In this document: positions 42,588-51,866 of the stretch, in pieces
Layout of the letters: each line of letters opens with the position of its first letter
Numbering within the stretch: the stretch's first letter is position 1
Source of the DNA: Hippopus hippopus
Taxonomy: Eukaryota; Mollusca; Bivalvia; Cardiida; Cardiidae
Direction: 5' to 3'
Assembly: GCA_946811185.2 (NCBI GenBank)
Contig: OX328112.1
Span: 16,163,215 to 16,227,214 of the forward strand
Length of the DNA: 64,000 bases
The notes under the pieces: generated by a model
Databases searched by the model: none
Told to the model about the DNA's origin: nothing
The model's input: only the letters and a program-made list of their open reading frames with translations
Position numbers and translations under genes: made by a program

Positions 42588-45500
42588 TCAACTGTCGGTT
42601 TTCTCAGCAATCGAGCATTTCTCCATAGATTCTGGTTCAATAGGTAAGGCAGCGGAGTTGTCTGTTGTTTCCCTCTCTGAGGATTCGTCCGCCATGGAAT
42701 CTGTTCTTGACAAAATATCATCATGTGACTCGAAACTCTCGAAGCTTGTTGAAGACAGATTTCTCATCTGACGAAAACCCTGGGAACTCAGGTATTTCCC
42801 TTCAAAACGACTTTCAAATGACCTTGACTGAATTAAACGCTGATCTTTCACCTGACCATGACCTTGATCTTCAAATACACCACTTTCTGTGCTTGCAGCT
42901 GACCATAATGGTACTTTAGCTGGTTGGAATTCCATTTCACTACTGTCCATACTAGCTAATGACTTAGTCCTTAATTTTGATGATGACGAACTAACGTCTA
43001 GGTCTAGACTATCACCAGACGATGCAGAAAACGTGCGACTAGACATTTCTTGACTTGAGGTTGTATCTGTACTACTAACACTACTTTTACGCACTTCACT
43101 ACTCTCCCGCTCAGGCACACTGAGATACTTCCCTCGTTTTGCAGATCTTTTGGTGTGAGTTCTCATGTGACGCGTGATCATGTCCCGCCGACATGCAGCA
43201 TAAGGGCACTGTGGACAGCGATATGGCTTTTCGCCAGTATGTGTCCTTTTATGCGTATTCAAGTGATCACTACGACTAAATACCTGACCACAGTCTGAAC
43301 ATTCATATGGTTTGAGACCAGTGTGTAGTCTCATGTGCCGAGTTAGCATATCGCTACGAGAGAATGATCTATTGCACACTTTACAGTAATGTATTTTGCT
43401 ATTATCTCCAGTTCTAATTGTCTCAGTTGGTAGATGTTTTGCCATGTGTTTTGCTAAATTATCATAAGAAGGAAACACTTGTCCACAAACTGGACACAGA
43501 TATGCATCAGAATCTGAAAACGTTCTTCGTTGGTCACTTGCTACCCCTTCTACCCTAAAAGGGGCCGATGTTTGGGGGGCATGTGCCATAGGTGAGATGT
43601 TAGTTAATAACGGTTGATTTGAGTAATAAGCACGAGGTGAAACAGCTAACCTATTGATTTCTGAAGATGTATTGAGAATACTTGCACGAGGGGGAAAGGT
43701 GAAGTGAAGACCTGGTGACATTGGGCTCGGAGTCCCAAACTCTGGATCTGAGTGCACATGAGCTCCCTCAAAGGGACTAGGAAAGTTGAATTGAAAGATA
43801 CGATCTCCCTCCGGAACAGAACACAATGGGGACTGTGGTGACTGAACAAACTGTGGTTGTAGATGTGGTGAACGATGAAATACAGATGGGGAACTAGCCC
43901 GTACAACTGAAGGGCTGAGCAAATCAGAATCACTATATGTATGATGACCTAAGTGAGCCCGGGCTGCCATTCCATGCGGGCTCAAACTCTGACCACTGGG
44001 ACTGTGTCTCTCTGGAGTTTGTGAACCAGTCTGAAGGCGACTTGGGGACTCTGTTGGGTAACCATGAGAGAGATCCAATGGCTGATGATCAAGTGAGCGA
44101 GACTGCCCTGGTATACCTGGGCCAGATTTTATAACAGATCCCATTTGTACTTCATTATCGTCGCTGGTTTCTGAGCTCCCTTCACGCATCACAAATACAG
44201 GTTTTAGAGTACCTTTTTCTTTGTCTGTTTCTGTACTGTCAAATACATCACTAGACCTATTCAGGGAGTCATTAATTTCTTGTGATAAATGTTCTTGTGA
44301 TGTGTCCGTCGATGATGAGGAATACCGATTGCGCAGACTTGACAAATATCGAGCGTGCAAATGCTTTTTAAAGTTACCAGGATGTAGATGTCGCCTGTGA
44401 GTGGAACCTTCAGGAAAATCCAGGCTGTCACTGTCCTCACTTTTACATGGCCGACTGACACCTGTCTCACTAGTTATCACAATATTCGTGCAATATTCGG
44501 GGAATGTAGTCACAGACCCTGTGTCAGAGCCAGACGAACTCTGTTTATTTAGTTCATAACTCAAATCTGACACTTCCTTTTTAACTTGAGTCTTTATCAC
44601 AGGTGTTGGGGTTGACAGTTTATACTGTTCCTTACTATATGGAGAAGCTGCTCTGATTGGCTCCCGGCGGAATGGTGATGGTTCCCGACTGCTACTGGTT
44701 CCCGGGGAATCTTCAGAGCCACTAGAAAACCCACGTTGAACACAGAGACTGTCCTTTGGTTCCAAATACTGTGTATGAGATCGATTGAAACTTGTCGAAA
44801 TAGAGGATTCATTTGATATGAAGTTAATGGTAGGTCTGAGTGATTGATGAATGGAACTACCATCTGGTTCGAAAGATTGTGAGACTTTGATTTCTCGCTG
44901 TTCTTGGTACTGACTCTGTAAAACACGCTGTTTACTCCCTCTGCGATCAATTACAGGTGAGCGAATGACTGTTACATGACCATGCTGTTCTACCTGTGAT
45001 TTCCGTGAACTTGCATCAATATTATAATAGGACAAAACACGCTGTTCTTCACGCTGTCTATCAATAGCAACACTTGTTTCTCGACTTTTCACAGAATCAA
45101 ATTTTAAAGGTTCCTCAACGTCAATTGCACTTTGTTTACGCAATACTTTTTTTGGCTCATCACCATTTCCACCAGTTTGTTTAAAGCTCTCAAACATACT
45201 TTGCTCCTCATTTCCTGGACCAAAGCTATGCCGTCGCCTGTCACTAGTCTGTATTGGAATTTCGAGCATGCTTGTTGCTTGTCTGATCAATTTACCTCGA
45301 GGAGCTTTCTCTGGGATATTATGCTCTACAAACAAACTCTCTCTATACTGTTCTACATTCTGATCAAAACTGGTGTATCGTGGTAAGGTACTTTCGAAAC
45401 TATGAGCTGTTTGTCCAAAGCATTGTTTCATGCTTTCTGCCCATTGTCTCTGCCTCTGGGCCTCGGTCCCCAAGGCACTTTCAAAGCTTCTAGCCTGTGT

Positions 45501-45791
45501 AATCTTGGAGCCGACAGACAACATGTCCCTGGGTTGGCGAGGTTCTGTCATCCCTGCTTCTGTGTGCTCACGCCCGACATGAACATCCTCTGATGGTGAT
45601 ATCGATATAGATATGGTCGTCGACTCGACCCCAGTTTCATGCATCTGACTCTGTGCCCCCATCATACTCCGGGCTTGGTAGATCAACTGGGTGGCCCCGC
45701 CCTGGTTGGGATGTAGAGACTGTTCGGACCCACCCAAGTTTTCTGGAGTTATCCCCTCATTGTTGATTTGTTCCTCATCCAAACGTCGCAT
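42588..45791 (-). CDS. Four-finger C2H2 transcription factor with CtBP-type motif
   Basis: This is a 1067-residue uninterrupted frame and the only convincing gene here. Fingers: ZF1 residues 764-786 (C766, C769, H782, H786); after a 16-residue gap ZF2 803-823, ZF3 831-851 and ZF4 859-879, joined by TGLKPYE and the classic TGEKPYR linkers. Helices RSDMLTR (ZF2) and RSDHLNT (ZF3) resemble EGR/Zif268 fingers; ZF4 (RRDMITR) has Ala where the core Phe usually sits. A basic stretch KRSAKRGK (881-888) may be a nuclear signal. PLDLS at 571-575 fits the CtBP corepressor-binding consensus. The remaining ~900 residues are Ser/Thr/Gln-rich and probably disordered, with SFES-type motifs at 102, 131, 991 and 1016. 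Likely a nuclear DNA-binding repressor; orthology to EGR is not claimed. The start is the first in-frame ATG, with an in-frame TGA 33 bases upstream. The 3.2 kb appears to be a single coding exon. Confidence 0.9.
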   Translation of the reverse strand: MRRLDEEQINNEGITPENLGGSEQSLHPNQGGATQLIYQARSMMGAQSQMHETGVESTTISISISPSEDVHVGREHTEAGMTEPRQPRDMLSVGSKITQARSFESALGTEAQRQRQWAESMKQCFGQTAHSFESTLPRYTSFDQNVEQYRESLFVEHNIPEKAPRGKLIRQATSMLEIPIQTSDRRRHSFGPGNEEQSMFESFKQTGGNGDEPKKVLRKQSAIDVEEPLKFDSVKSRETSVAIDRQREEQRVLSYYNIDASSRKSQVEQHGHVTVIRSPVIDRRGSKQRVLQSQYQEQREIKVSQSFEPDGSSIHQSLRPTINFISNESSISTSFNRSHTQYLEPKDSLCVQRGFSSGSEDSPGTSSSREPSPFRREPIRAASPYSKEQYKLSTPTPVIKTQVKKEVSDLSYELNKQSSSGSDTGSVTTFPEYCTNIVITSETGVSRPCKSEDSDSLDFPEGSTHRRHLHPGNFKKHLHARYLSSLRNRYSSSSTDTSQEHLSQEINDSLNRSSDVFDSTETDKEKGTLKPVFVMREGSSETSDDNEVQMGSVIKSGPGIPGQSRSLDHQPLDLSHGYPTESPSRLQTGSQTPERHSPSGQSLSPHGMAARAHLGHHTYSDSDLLSPSVVRASSPSVFHRSPHLQPQFVQSPQSPLCSVPEGDRIFQFNFPSPFEGAHVHSDPEFGTPSPMSPGLHFTFPPRASILNTSSEINRLAVSPRAYYSNQPLLTNISPMAHAPQTSAPFRVEGVASDQRRTFSDSDAYLCPVCGQVFPSYDNLAKHMAKHLPTETIRTGDNSKIHYCKVCNRSFSRSDMLTRHMRLHTGLKPYECSDCGQVFSRSDHLNTHKRTHTGEKPYRCPQCPYAACRRDMITRHMRTHTKRSAKRGKYLSVPERESSEVRKSSVSSTDTTSSQEMSSRTFSASSGDSLDLDVSSSSSKLRTKSLASMDSSEMEFQPAKVPLWSAASTESGVFEDQGHGQVKDQRLIQSRSFESRFEGKYLSSQGFRQMRNLSSTSFESFESHDDILSRTDSMADESSERETTDNSAALPIEPESMEKCSIAEKTDS
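43155..43502 (-). other. Zinc-finger array of the CDS
   Basis: Codons 764-879. By the standard recognition code, ZF3 (Arg-1, His3, Thr6) would read TGG as in Zif268 finger 2. ZF2 and ZF4 (Arg-1, Met3, Arg6) would read GNG. The predicted core is GNG-TGG-GNG on one strand. ZF1 (SYDNLAK) is separated by a long linker and may not join the same contact. Confidence 0.7.
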
Positions 45792-45792
45792 G

Positions 45793-45825
45793 TCAGATTT
45801 GCACAGTTTGCAATGGGGATATCAT
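45793..45825 (-). other. Upstream ORF ending one base before the main start
   Basis: ATG at 45825 is the first base triplet after the splice acceptor. Ten codons (MISPLQTVQI) end in TGA at 45795-45793, followed by one C and the main ATG at 45791. If exon 2 starts at 45825, ribosomes would meet this uORF first. Leaky scanning or reinitiation would be needed to reach the main frame. Confidence 0.55.
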
Positions 45826-45850
45826 CTGAAAAGAGTGGAATGAGGAAAAG
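45826..45850 (-). other. 3' splice site of the coding exon
   Basis: The minus strand reads ccactcttttcag directly before ATGATA, with a pyrimidine-rich tract further up (cttttcctcattcc). AG is at 45827-45826. The in-frame TGA at 45824-45822 means coding cannot extend upstream in this frame, so the preceding exon(s) should be 5' UTR. Confidence 0.7.
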
Positions 45851-45910
45851 AGTTAAATTGTGTTATTTTCTGTTCACACATTCTCCAAGTAGTAGAATTA
45901 GTAGTCAATC

Positions 45911-46138
45911 TCTTTATCACAAAACAAAATTTTAGTCTGGTCCAAGTTCAAAGCATACCCAAATGGCAAATTTGGCAAAATGTAACTCAACACATAAAAT
46001 TTGTCTTTCAAAGGGTAGAAAACATTGTGGGAAAAGAAGACAATTCTTGTTACCAGCATTTTCTTCTTTTCCAAAAGTGCTTTTAAAAGCCTTTTTCCTA
46101 AGGGTCATTCAAAGTCCTGATTGTATGGTAAAGGGTAA
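45911..46138 (+). mobile_element. TM1 MITE in the putative intron
   Basis: End A (ctctttatcacaaaacaaaa), core (cttgttaccagc) and end B (gattgtatggtaaagggtaa) are in order, about 85 bp upstream of the splice acceptor. The TTAA ends have mutated. Confidence 0.75.
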
Positions 46139-46169
46139 AAGCCAGAAGGCAAAATTTCAGATTATAGTC

Positions 46170-46320
46170 ATGTTGCAACTAGTTGCAGACCGGCTGAAAT
46201 GATGGTATTTATAAATCTATGAAAGGGTAGAAATAATTATGAAAAAAGCAGAAATGCTGGTTACTGGCATTTTCTTCTAGTCCCTCAATGTTTTTAAAGC
46301 CGTCTTTGTATGAGTCCTGG
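46170..46320 (+). repeat. TM1 middle fragment
   Basis: 'gggtagaaataattatgaaa', core (ggttactggc) and 'aagccgtctttgtatgagtc'. Both termini are lost. Confidence 0.5.
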
Positions 46321-46395
46321 AAACATTGTCAAGGCCTTAGACATTCATAATTGTATAGATCTTCTTTTATGATCAGATAGAATGCACATCATAAA

Positions 46396-46622
46396 TCCTT
46401 TACCAACCAATCCTGTATTTTATTGAACTTGAAAAGGAAATTTTGAAAAGATGGTGGGAAAAGGAGAAAATGCTGGTAACCAGCATTTTCTCCTTTTCCC
46501 ACAATGTTTTCTACACCTTCAAAGAAAAATTCCATCAACTCAGCCACACCAAATATGTACCTTGTTGTCCACAAAAGCTTTCAATTTGGAGGGTTCTAAT
46601 ATTTTGCTGTTTTGTAAAGAAC
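46396..46622 (-). mobile_element. TM1 MITE
   Basis: End B (aatcctttaccaaccaatcc), a near-perfect palindrome with central A, and end A. Confidence 0.8.
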
Positions 46623-46710
46623 AGACATTTTTATAACCAATATGACCTATTACACTATTCACAGAAATACTAAAAAGGTAATAGGGTAAAACCACTGCTC
46701 TAATTGTTAG

Positions 46711-46881
46711 TCAGTTTTATTTTTTCTGCTTACAACATAAAAGTTTTACTTGTCAATCAGTTTTATTTTTTCTGCTTACAACATAAAAGTTTTACTTGTC
46801 AATCAGTTTTATTTTTTCTGCTTACAACATAAAAGTTTTACTTGTCAATCAGTTTTATTTTTTCTGCTTACAACATAAAAG
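46711..46881 (+). repeat. 46-bp minisatellite, 3.7 units
   Basis: The unit runs from tcagttttattttttctgct through tacaacataaaagttttact to tgtcaa, repeated without visible mismatch between the first and last partial units. The near-identity points to a recent or length-variable array within the putative intron. Confidence 0.95.
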
Positions 46882-46984
46882 TAATACATGTATAAATCAT
46901 TTGTACCTCTTTCCAGTACTTTAATGCTGTTTTTATAACCCTATTGAGAACCCTTCTAAAAATTTTTAGAAAAAGAGAAAATGC

Positions 46985-47095
46985 TCAAAACTAGTGGACA
47001 GTGTAGATCAAAGATCAGACTGCACAATTTGTGCAGTCTGATCTTGATCTACACTTGCCACTAATGCAACAAGTGTGAAAGGCACTGTAAGTATT
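46985..47095 (+). mobile_element. TM2 hairpin
   Basis: 'ggacagtgtagatcaaagat' with 'cagactgcacaa' pairs against 'ttgtgcagtctgatcttgat' and 'ctacact'. Flanks match the 4365 copy. Confidence 0.7.
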
Positions 47096-47157
47096 AGCCT
47101 TTTACCAAACAACTAAATTTTAGACTTGTCCTTATTGAAAGCATTTGTAGAAGATAG
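47094..47157 (+). repeat. TM1 end-A fragment
   Basis: 'ccttttaccaaacaactaaa' then 'ttttagacttgtcc'. It probably pairs with the core/end-B fragment at 47636-47754, split by about 480 bp of unassigned sequence (47158-47635). Confidence 0.55.
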
Positions 47158-47635
47158 CACAGATAACTGTACCCGAAGGCAATTTTAATTTTTGACTGGT
47201 TGTCTACTGGTACAGAGACGATCGTGAAAAAATTAGTTGAAATCTCTAAAGAGATTTTGTGTGCAAGTTGGAACTCTCTTAATTTCACAAACATCTAGCA
47301 CAAAACTAGGATTGTTACAACACACACACGATATATTTTGTCAGTTTTTGTTTGAGATTTACATGTTATAAACGAACTTCTACAAGCACTTTCGGTAATG
47401 AAAGGTTTAATAATTTGTCTTTGGTCATGTTTGTTACTAAAAGTTAATTGCATTTTACTGCAATACAGATTGAACCAACAAAACAGGAAGTCAGTACAGC
47501 ATTCTATTTTTGCCACTGGAAAATTCAGAATGGACTTGAGACAGTGTGGTGCACAGTAAATGTCCAAATATAAAAAGAGGCACCATAAACGTCTAATTCT
47601 TGAGACTATTGTAGAAGACAAAGTCACTGTAGCTA
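47158..47635. other. No recognised feature (insertion into TM1?)
   Basis: Lies between the two parts of a TM1 copy, so it may itself be an inserted element. I see no terminal repeats. Confidence 0.3.
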
Positions 47636-47990
47636 GAATTAGTAGAAAATATTGCAAAGAAAGGGGGAATTTTTAATGGGTTCCAGCATTTTTATCTTCT
47701 AATTTTATTTTCTAAAGCCTTTTCCTTCATGGCCATCGTTTGGTAAAGGGTTAACCCCTTACCACACAATCCCCTGGTTTGGGACCCCCACAGAGAATGC
47801 TTTTGAAACAATTGTGGGAAAAAGGAAAAAACACTTGGAATCAGCATTGATCAGCAGTATTATCTCACACTTTTCCCACAATGTTTTCTCTACTTTAAAG
47901 GACGAAACACATCCTTTTAGCCACATTATATTAGTCTTCTGAAAATTATCTTAATTTTGACAAGCCTAAAATTTCATCATCTGATAGTCT
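47636..47990. mobile_element. TM1 right part (+) and TM1 copy (-) sharing a TTAA
   Basis: The first ends 'tggtaaaggg' at TTAA 47751-47754. The second starts there with end B (cccttaccacacaatcccct), has an expanded core (atcagcattgatcagcagta) and end A to about 47990. Confidence 0.7.
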
Positions 47991-48114
47991 GCTCCTGCAG
48001 ACAACTTGTATCATCTTGTAGCAGAAAACTTTTAGAAATATTGTGTCAAAAGAATAAGTTGCTGGAATAGAGAAATTAGATGAAGGCTACACTTACGTAC
48101 ATAATAGTGATAAG

Positions 48115-48360
48115 TTAAATCTTTACCAGACAACAAAGATTTCAACTATTCTTATGTCGAAAATTGGATGCAGTTGCAGATGACAAATCAAATTTGGCTC
48201 TCATGATGAAATTTGTCTTTGATAGTGAAGAAAACTTTGTTTGAAAAGGAGAAAATGCTGATTACCAGCATTTTCTCCTTTTCCAACAATGTTTTCAAGA
48301 GCTTTCACAGCTGTCACATGACCACATAGTGATGAAAATACAGGGTTGTGTGGCAAAAAC
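48115..48360 (+). mobile_element. TM1 MITE
   Basis: TTAA 48115-48118, end A, good palindrome (gctgattaccagc), end B with a small insertion (gctgtcacatgaccacatag). Confidence 0.75.
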
Positions 48361-48545
48361 ATGAAAGTACATTATTGTGATTTTCTTTTTTGAAGATCAA
48401 AAACGCCTGTATCATTTCCTTATTAATCAAAAGGTGAAAAAAATATCGAACAGAGATGATAGATAGCTGCCCATCTTTGTCTATATAGGACCATGATATG
48501 ACCATTACAGTATAGATATAGATGTATAGTGATAATTCATCTTTA

Positions 48546-48990
48546 TAACCCTCTATTCAACAATTCTGTTTTTTAACAACCCTAAAGAAAAAGGCTTTTG
48601 AAAACATTGTGGGAAAAAAAGAAAATACCATGACCATGTTTGCTCCTTTTCCTGTGATATTTTCTGTCCTTTCAAAGACAATTTTTGACATTTAAGCATC
48701 ACATAACCCTTTACCTTCTAAATAAATCAAACGAAACTTTCAAGCTGACAGTAAAAACCCAAATATTGTTATTTCAAAGCTGCCTTTTGGAGGAAAATAT
48801 CTCTATATTGGACAGTGTAGATACAAGATCAGACTGCACATTCTGTGCAGTCTGAACTGCACATTCTGTGCAGTCTGACCTTGATCTACAATGTCTGCAA
48901 TAGATCCTCGAGTCGCGCCTAGCAGTCTGCGGGTTAATTTGCTGCATTTCAATTTAGACAAGGCTAAATTTTTTTGGTGTGGTAAAGGGC
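48546..48990 (-). mobile_element. TM1 MITE split by a TM2 insertion
   Basis: End B and core at 48546-48703; the end-A half resumes at 48938 (tttgctgcatttcaatttag .. ggtgtggtaaaggg). The intervening 48706-48937 is TM2. Confidence 0.7.
48706..48937 (+). mobile_element. TM2 MITE, full length, nested in TM1
   Basis: Starts taaccctttaccttctaaat and ends gcagtctgcgggTTAA (TTAA 48934-48937). The hairpin contains a tandem duplication of 'actgcacattctgtgcagtctga'-type sequence (shown in part as actgcacattctgtgcag). It aligns with 2325-2535 over its whole length. Confidence 0.75.
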
Positions 48991-49034
48991 TTATGCTTTT
49001 GGTACTGTGGGTGACTGATGAAGTTTTAGTCGAT

Positions 49035-49100
49035 ACAATAGATTCAGATCAGACAGTAGAAAATTTGCAATCTAATCTCTGAAGTTTGATCTACATCCTC
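49035..49100 (+). repeat. TM2 fragment
   Basis: 'gattcagatcagacagtaga' against 'tgcaatctaatctctgaagt', weakly paired. Confidence 0.35.
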
Positions 49101-49325
49101 TTCTACTTCATTGTAAAATATTTTAAGAAAGAATTCATATTATTTGCAGTGTCGTGATATGGTATTGTTTTCACTCATTGATAAAAAAGCCAATTTATCA
49201 TTTATTTATTACATAAAGGGTTTATGATTCCTCATTTTATTGTGATAAATGATCTATTATCAGTATGTTTAGTATATAAGTTTGCAATATAAGAAGAAAA
49301 ACATCAGAGAGAAAGGGGCGTTTCC

Positions 49326-49554
49326 TTAACTCTTTACCAGACGACAAAATTTTGGACTAGTCCAAATTGAAAGCATTTGCAGACGACAAAATAAATGTGA
49401 ATCAAAAATTGAATTTTGAATTGGAAAGGGTAGAAAACATTGTGGGAAAAGGAGAAAATGCTGGTTACCAGCATTTTCTCCTTTTCCAACAATGTTTTCA
49501 AAAGGCTTCTTTCTCAGGGTCGTTAAAAGTCGGGATTGTGTGGTAAAGAGTTAA
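49326..49554 (+). mobile_element. TM1 MITE, reference-quality copy
   Basis: TTAA 49326-49329 and 49551-49554 flank 221 bp. End A (tttaccagacgacaaaattt), near-perfect palindrome with central T, end B (gtcgggattgtgtggtaaag). One of the best plus-oriented copies. Confidence 0.9.
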
Positions 49555-49577
49555 TTGACAACAATAAAAGCTAATTC

Positions 49578-49752
49578 ATTCTGTACCACACAACAGAATA
49601 ATTGAGCAATTATTGCTGACATTAAAATGAAATGAGACTCAAAAGATAGCATTCCTACAAGAAAGGAAAGAAAAGTATTGAAGAAAAAGGAGAAAATGCT
49701 GGTTACTAGCATTTTCTCCTTTTCCAACAATTTTTTCAAAAGCCTTTTTCTT
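49578..49752 (+). repeat. TM1 derivative lacking end B
   Basis: Worn end A (ctgtaccacacaacagaata) and good core (ggttactagc), ending at 'aaaagcctttttctttgg'. Confidence 0.6.
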
Positions 49753-50534
49753 TGGTTTTTTGTGGTATTTGTTGAAGACAATACCACTATGAGTTCAATA
49801 TTGAATTTTGAAGACCATGTATCGTATTTTGTGCAAAGCCAAAGGAAATAAACCCAATTAAACTCATTTTTTCTCAGACAAATGAGTTTTTCGGTAGCAC
49901 TCAGATATGTAATTGGAAAAAGCATGTTAAAATACACTGGGTGAGGCCACTGATCACGAAAATATTAATTCTTGATTAAAAATAGCTTCACTCGCCCATA
50001 GCCTTCTATTGGCGCAATGATATATACAAAATTTGTCTACTGATCGCTTGGTCCTGGGCTTTTTCGTTCCAAAACCAGTTCGTCCCATGATTGCGCGCTA
50101 CACTATTTGATTGGGCATGAATATTTATAGATCGAAATAACTGATTGTAATGTTGGGAATTAAATGTTAACAGCCAAATATATTTCAGAATCATAGTTTT
50201 CAGTTACAACCTTAATTTTATTTGATATATTCACATGGTTTCTATCTCTATCCATTATGTATCCTGTTGTCAAGGGACGTTACTCCTGACTCCTCCTATT
50301 GATCAAAGGGAGACCACCAGTACACAAATAATCCTAACTTTGTCGTGAGTACTCTCCCTTCAACGAAAAAAGTATTTATTTGCTTCGTAGGTTGACTTTC
50401 AAGCCAATATTTGAATAATATTTCTCCTTTTTTTTTCAAATTATTAATTCTACACAATGGCTTCCTTGACAAATACCACTTCAGTGTTCTCAACGCTTTG
50501 ATTAAAAAACAGGATTGTTAGTTAAATGGTTATG
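49753..50534. other. No recognised feature
   Basis: Contains 'ggtcctgggctttttcgttcc' words (about 50051-50070) like those near 1720. Otherwise unassigned. Confidence 0.3.
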
Positions 50535-50722
50535 AAGATGTTTACCAGCATTTTCTCCTTCTACAGTTTTCAAAAGCTTCCTTCATTAGGCTCATCAAAA
50601 CCTAAAAATTATTTGATAAAGGGTTAAAGCTCCAACAGGACAATAATTGCATTCAGGGAAAGATGGTAGATCATGATCAGACAACACAAAACATGCAGTC
50701 TGATCTTAAAACTATACTTTCT
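50535..50722 (+). repeat. TM1 right half and a TM2 hairpin
   Basis: 50535-50626: core right arm to 'ttgataaagggttaa'. 50660-50715: 'gatcatgatcagacaacaca' against 'catgcagtctgatcttaaaa'. Confidence 0.5.
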
Positions 50723-50815
50723 GCCATGTTGAGATAGTCTGAAAGCAGTTCTGGATTTGCAATATTTGGACCATATTTCTTAAATGAAAATGTCAATGAG
50801 CTAAATTTAGATCTT

Positions 50816-51262
50816 TGACCCTTTACTACAAAATCCCATGTTTGCAAAACGCAAAAAGTAAAGCTCTTGCAAACACCATGGGTACAAAGAAAAATGCTTG
50901 TAACCAGGATTTCCTCTATTTCCCACAATGTTTTCTATTCTTTCAAAGATATCCCAAATCATTTGAGCCACATTGATTTATCATCTTAAAATGCTTTTAA
51001 ATTAACGACCTGTGGATTGAGTTGATTGAATGGTATTTTACGCCCCTTTCAACATTTTTTCAGTCATATCACAGTGACAGCTCACATATTCATATATTTC
51101 CTGCGTTTCACCAGTACTAGGCTAGGGCTCTGAAGTGCCTTGCCCAAGGACACTCCCATGAAAAACTCAGTGGATCCACTTTTTGAGTCATATTAATCTA
51201 TACTGTCTAAAGAATTTTCAATTTGGACAAGACTAAAATTCAGTCATTTGGTACAGAGTTAA
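50816..51262 (-). mobile_element. TM1 MITE split by a SINE fragment
   Basis: End B and core run from 50816 to about 51010. The A terminus resumes at about 51190 and ends at 'ggtacagagttaa'. The intervening 51015-51180 is SINE sequence. Confidence 0.6.
51015..51180 (-). mobile_element. SINE fragment inside TM1
   Basis: 'gattgaatggtattttacgc', 'cagtcatatcacagtgacag', 'tttcaccagtactaggct' and 'ccaaggacactcccatgaa' match the SINE words at 18900-19030. Only the 3' part is present. Confidence 0.6.
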
Positions 51263-51467
51263 ATTGCTTTTGCAGACAGTGTAGTCTGATTTTGGATCTA
51301 CTTTTTTTTGCACTCTATGTTGGTTACCATACTTTATTCTAATCAAATAGGTCAACCCCATTTAATTTCATACAGTACCATAACAGTTAAGACCTCAAAA
51401 AAGGTACTATGTACTATTAAACAGGTATTTTGCAGTAAATTAACCCTAAGCTAAATGATCCCTTCTT

Positions 51468-51692
51468 TTAACTCCTTACCACACAACAAATGTTTAGACT
51501 TGTTCATACTGAATGCATTTACAGACAATTTAATTGTGGGTCAAATGAGGAAGTCCTCTTTGATAGGGTAGAAAACATTGTGGGAAAAGGAGAAAATGCT
51601 GGTTACCAGCATTTACTCCTTTTCCCACAATGTTTTCAAAAGGCTTCTTCCTTAGGGTTGTTAAAACTCATGATTGTGTGATATAGGGTTAA
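51468..51692 (+). mobile_element. TM1 MITE, both TTAA kept
   Basis: TTAA 51468-51471 and 51689-51692, with a near-perfect palindrome (ggttaccagcatttactcc). Confidence 0.85.
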
Positions 51693-51693
51693 T

Positions 51694-51866
51694 GACCCTG
51701 GAAAACAGGGCCTTTGAAAATATTGTGGAAAAAGGAGAAAATGCTGGTAAATTTTTTTATCTTATTACAGACAAATCCTACTATACAATCAGTATTCAAT
51801 ATATCATCTGCAAATGCTTTTAATTTGGACCAGTCTACCATGTTGTCCTCTGGTATAGGATTAAAC
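51694..51866 (-). repeat. TM1 derivative lacking the B terminus
   Basis: Starts inside end B (gaccctggaaaacagggcct) right after the previous copy's TTAA. The left half-core joins 'tttttttatcttattacaga', then end A. Confidence 0.6.

Noticed and set aside
43646..45593. Plus- and minus-strand frames of 60-117 codons overlapping the zinc-finger gene
   Set aside because: They are shadow frames of the 1067-codon ORF. Only the long frame has zinc-finger motifs and canonical linkers.
45793..45822. Extending the zinc-finger protein upstream (in-frame YPHCKLCKSD before the first Met)
   Set aside because: A TGA lies in frame at 45824-45822, directly after the acceptor, and no other ATG is in frame, so the first Met at 45791 is kept.
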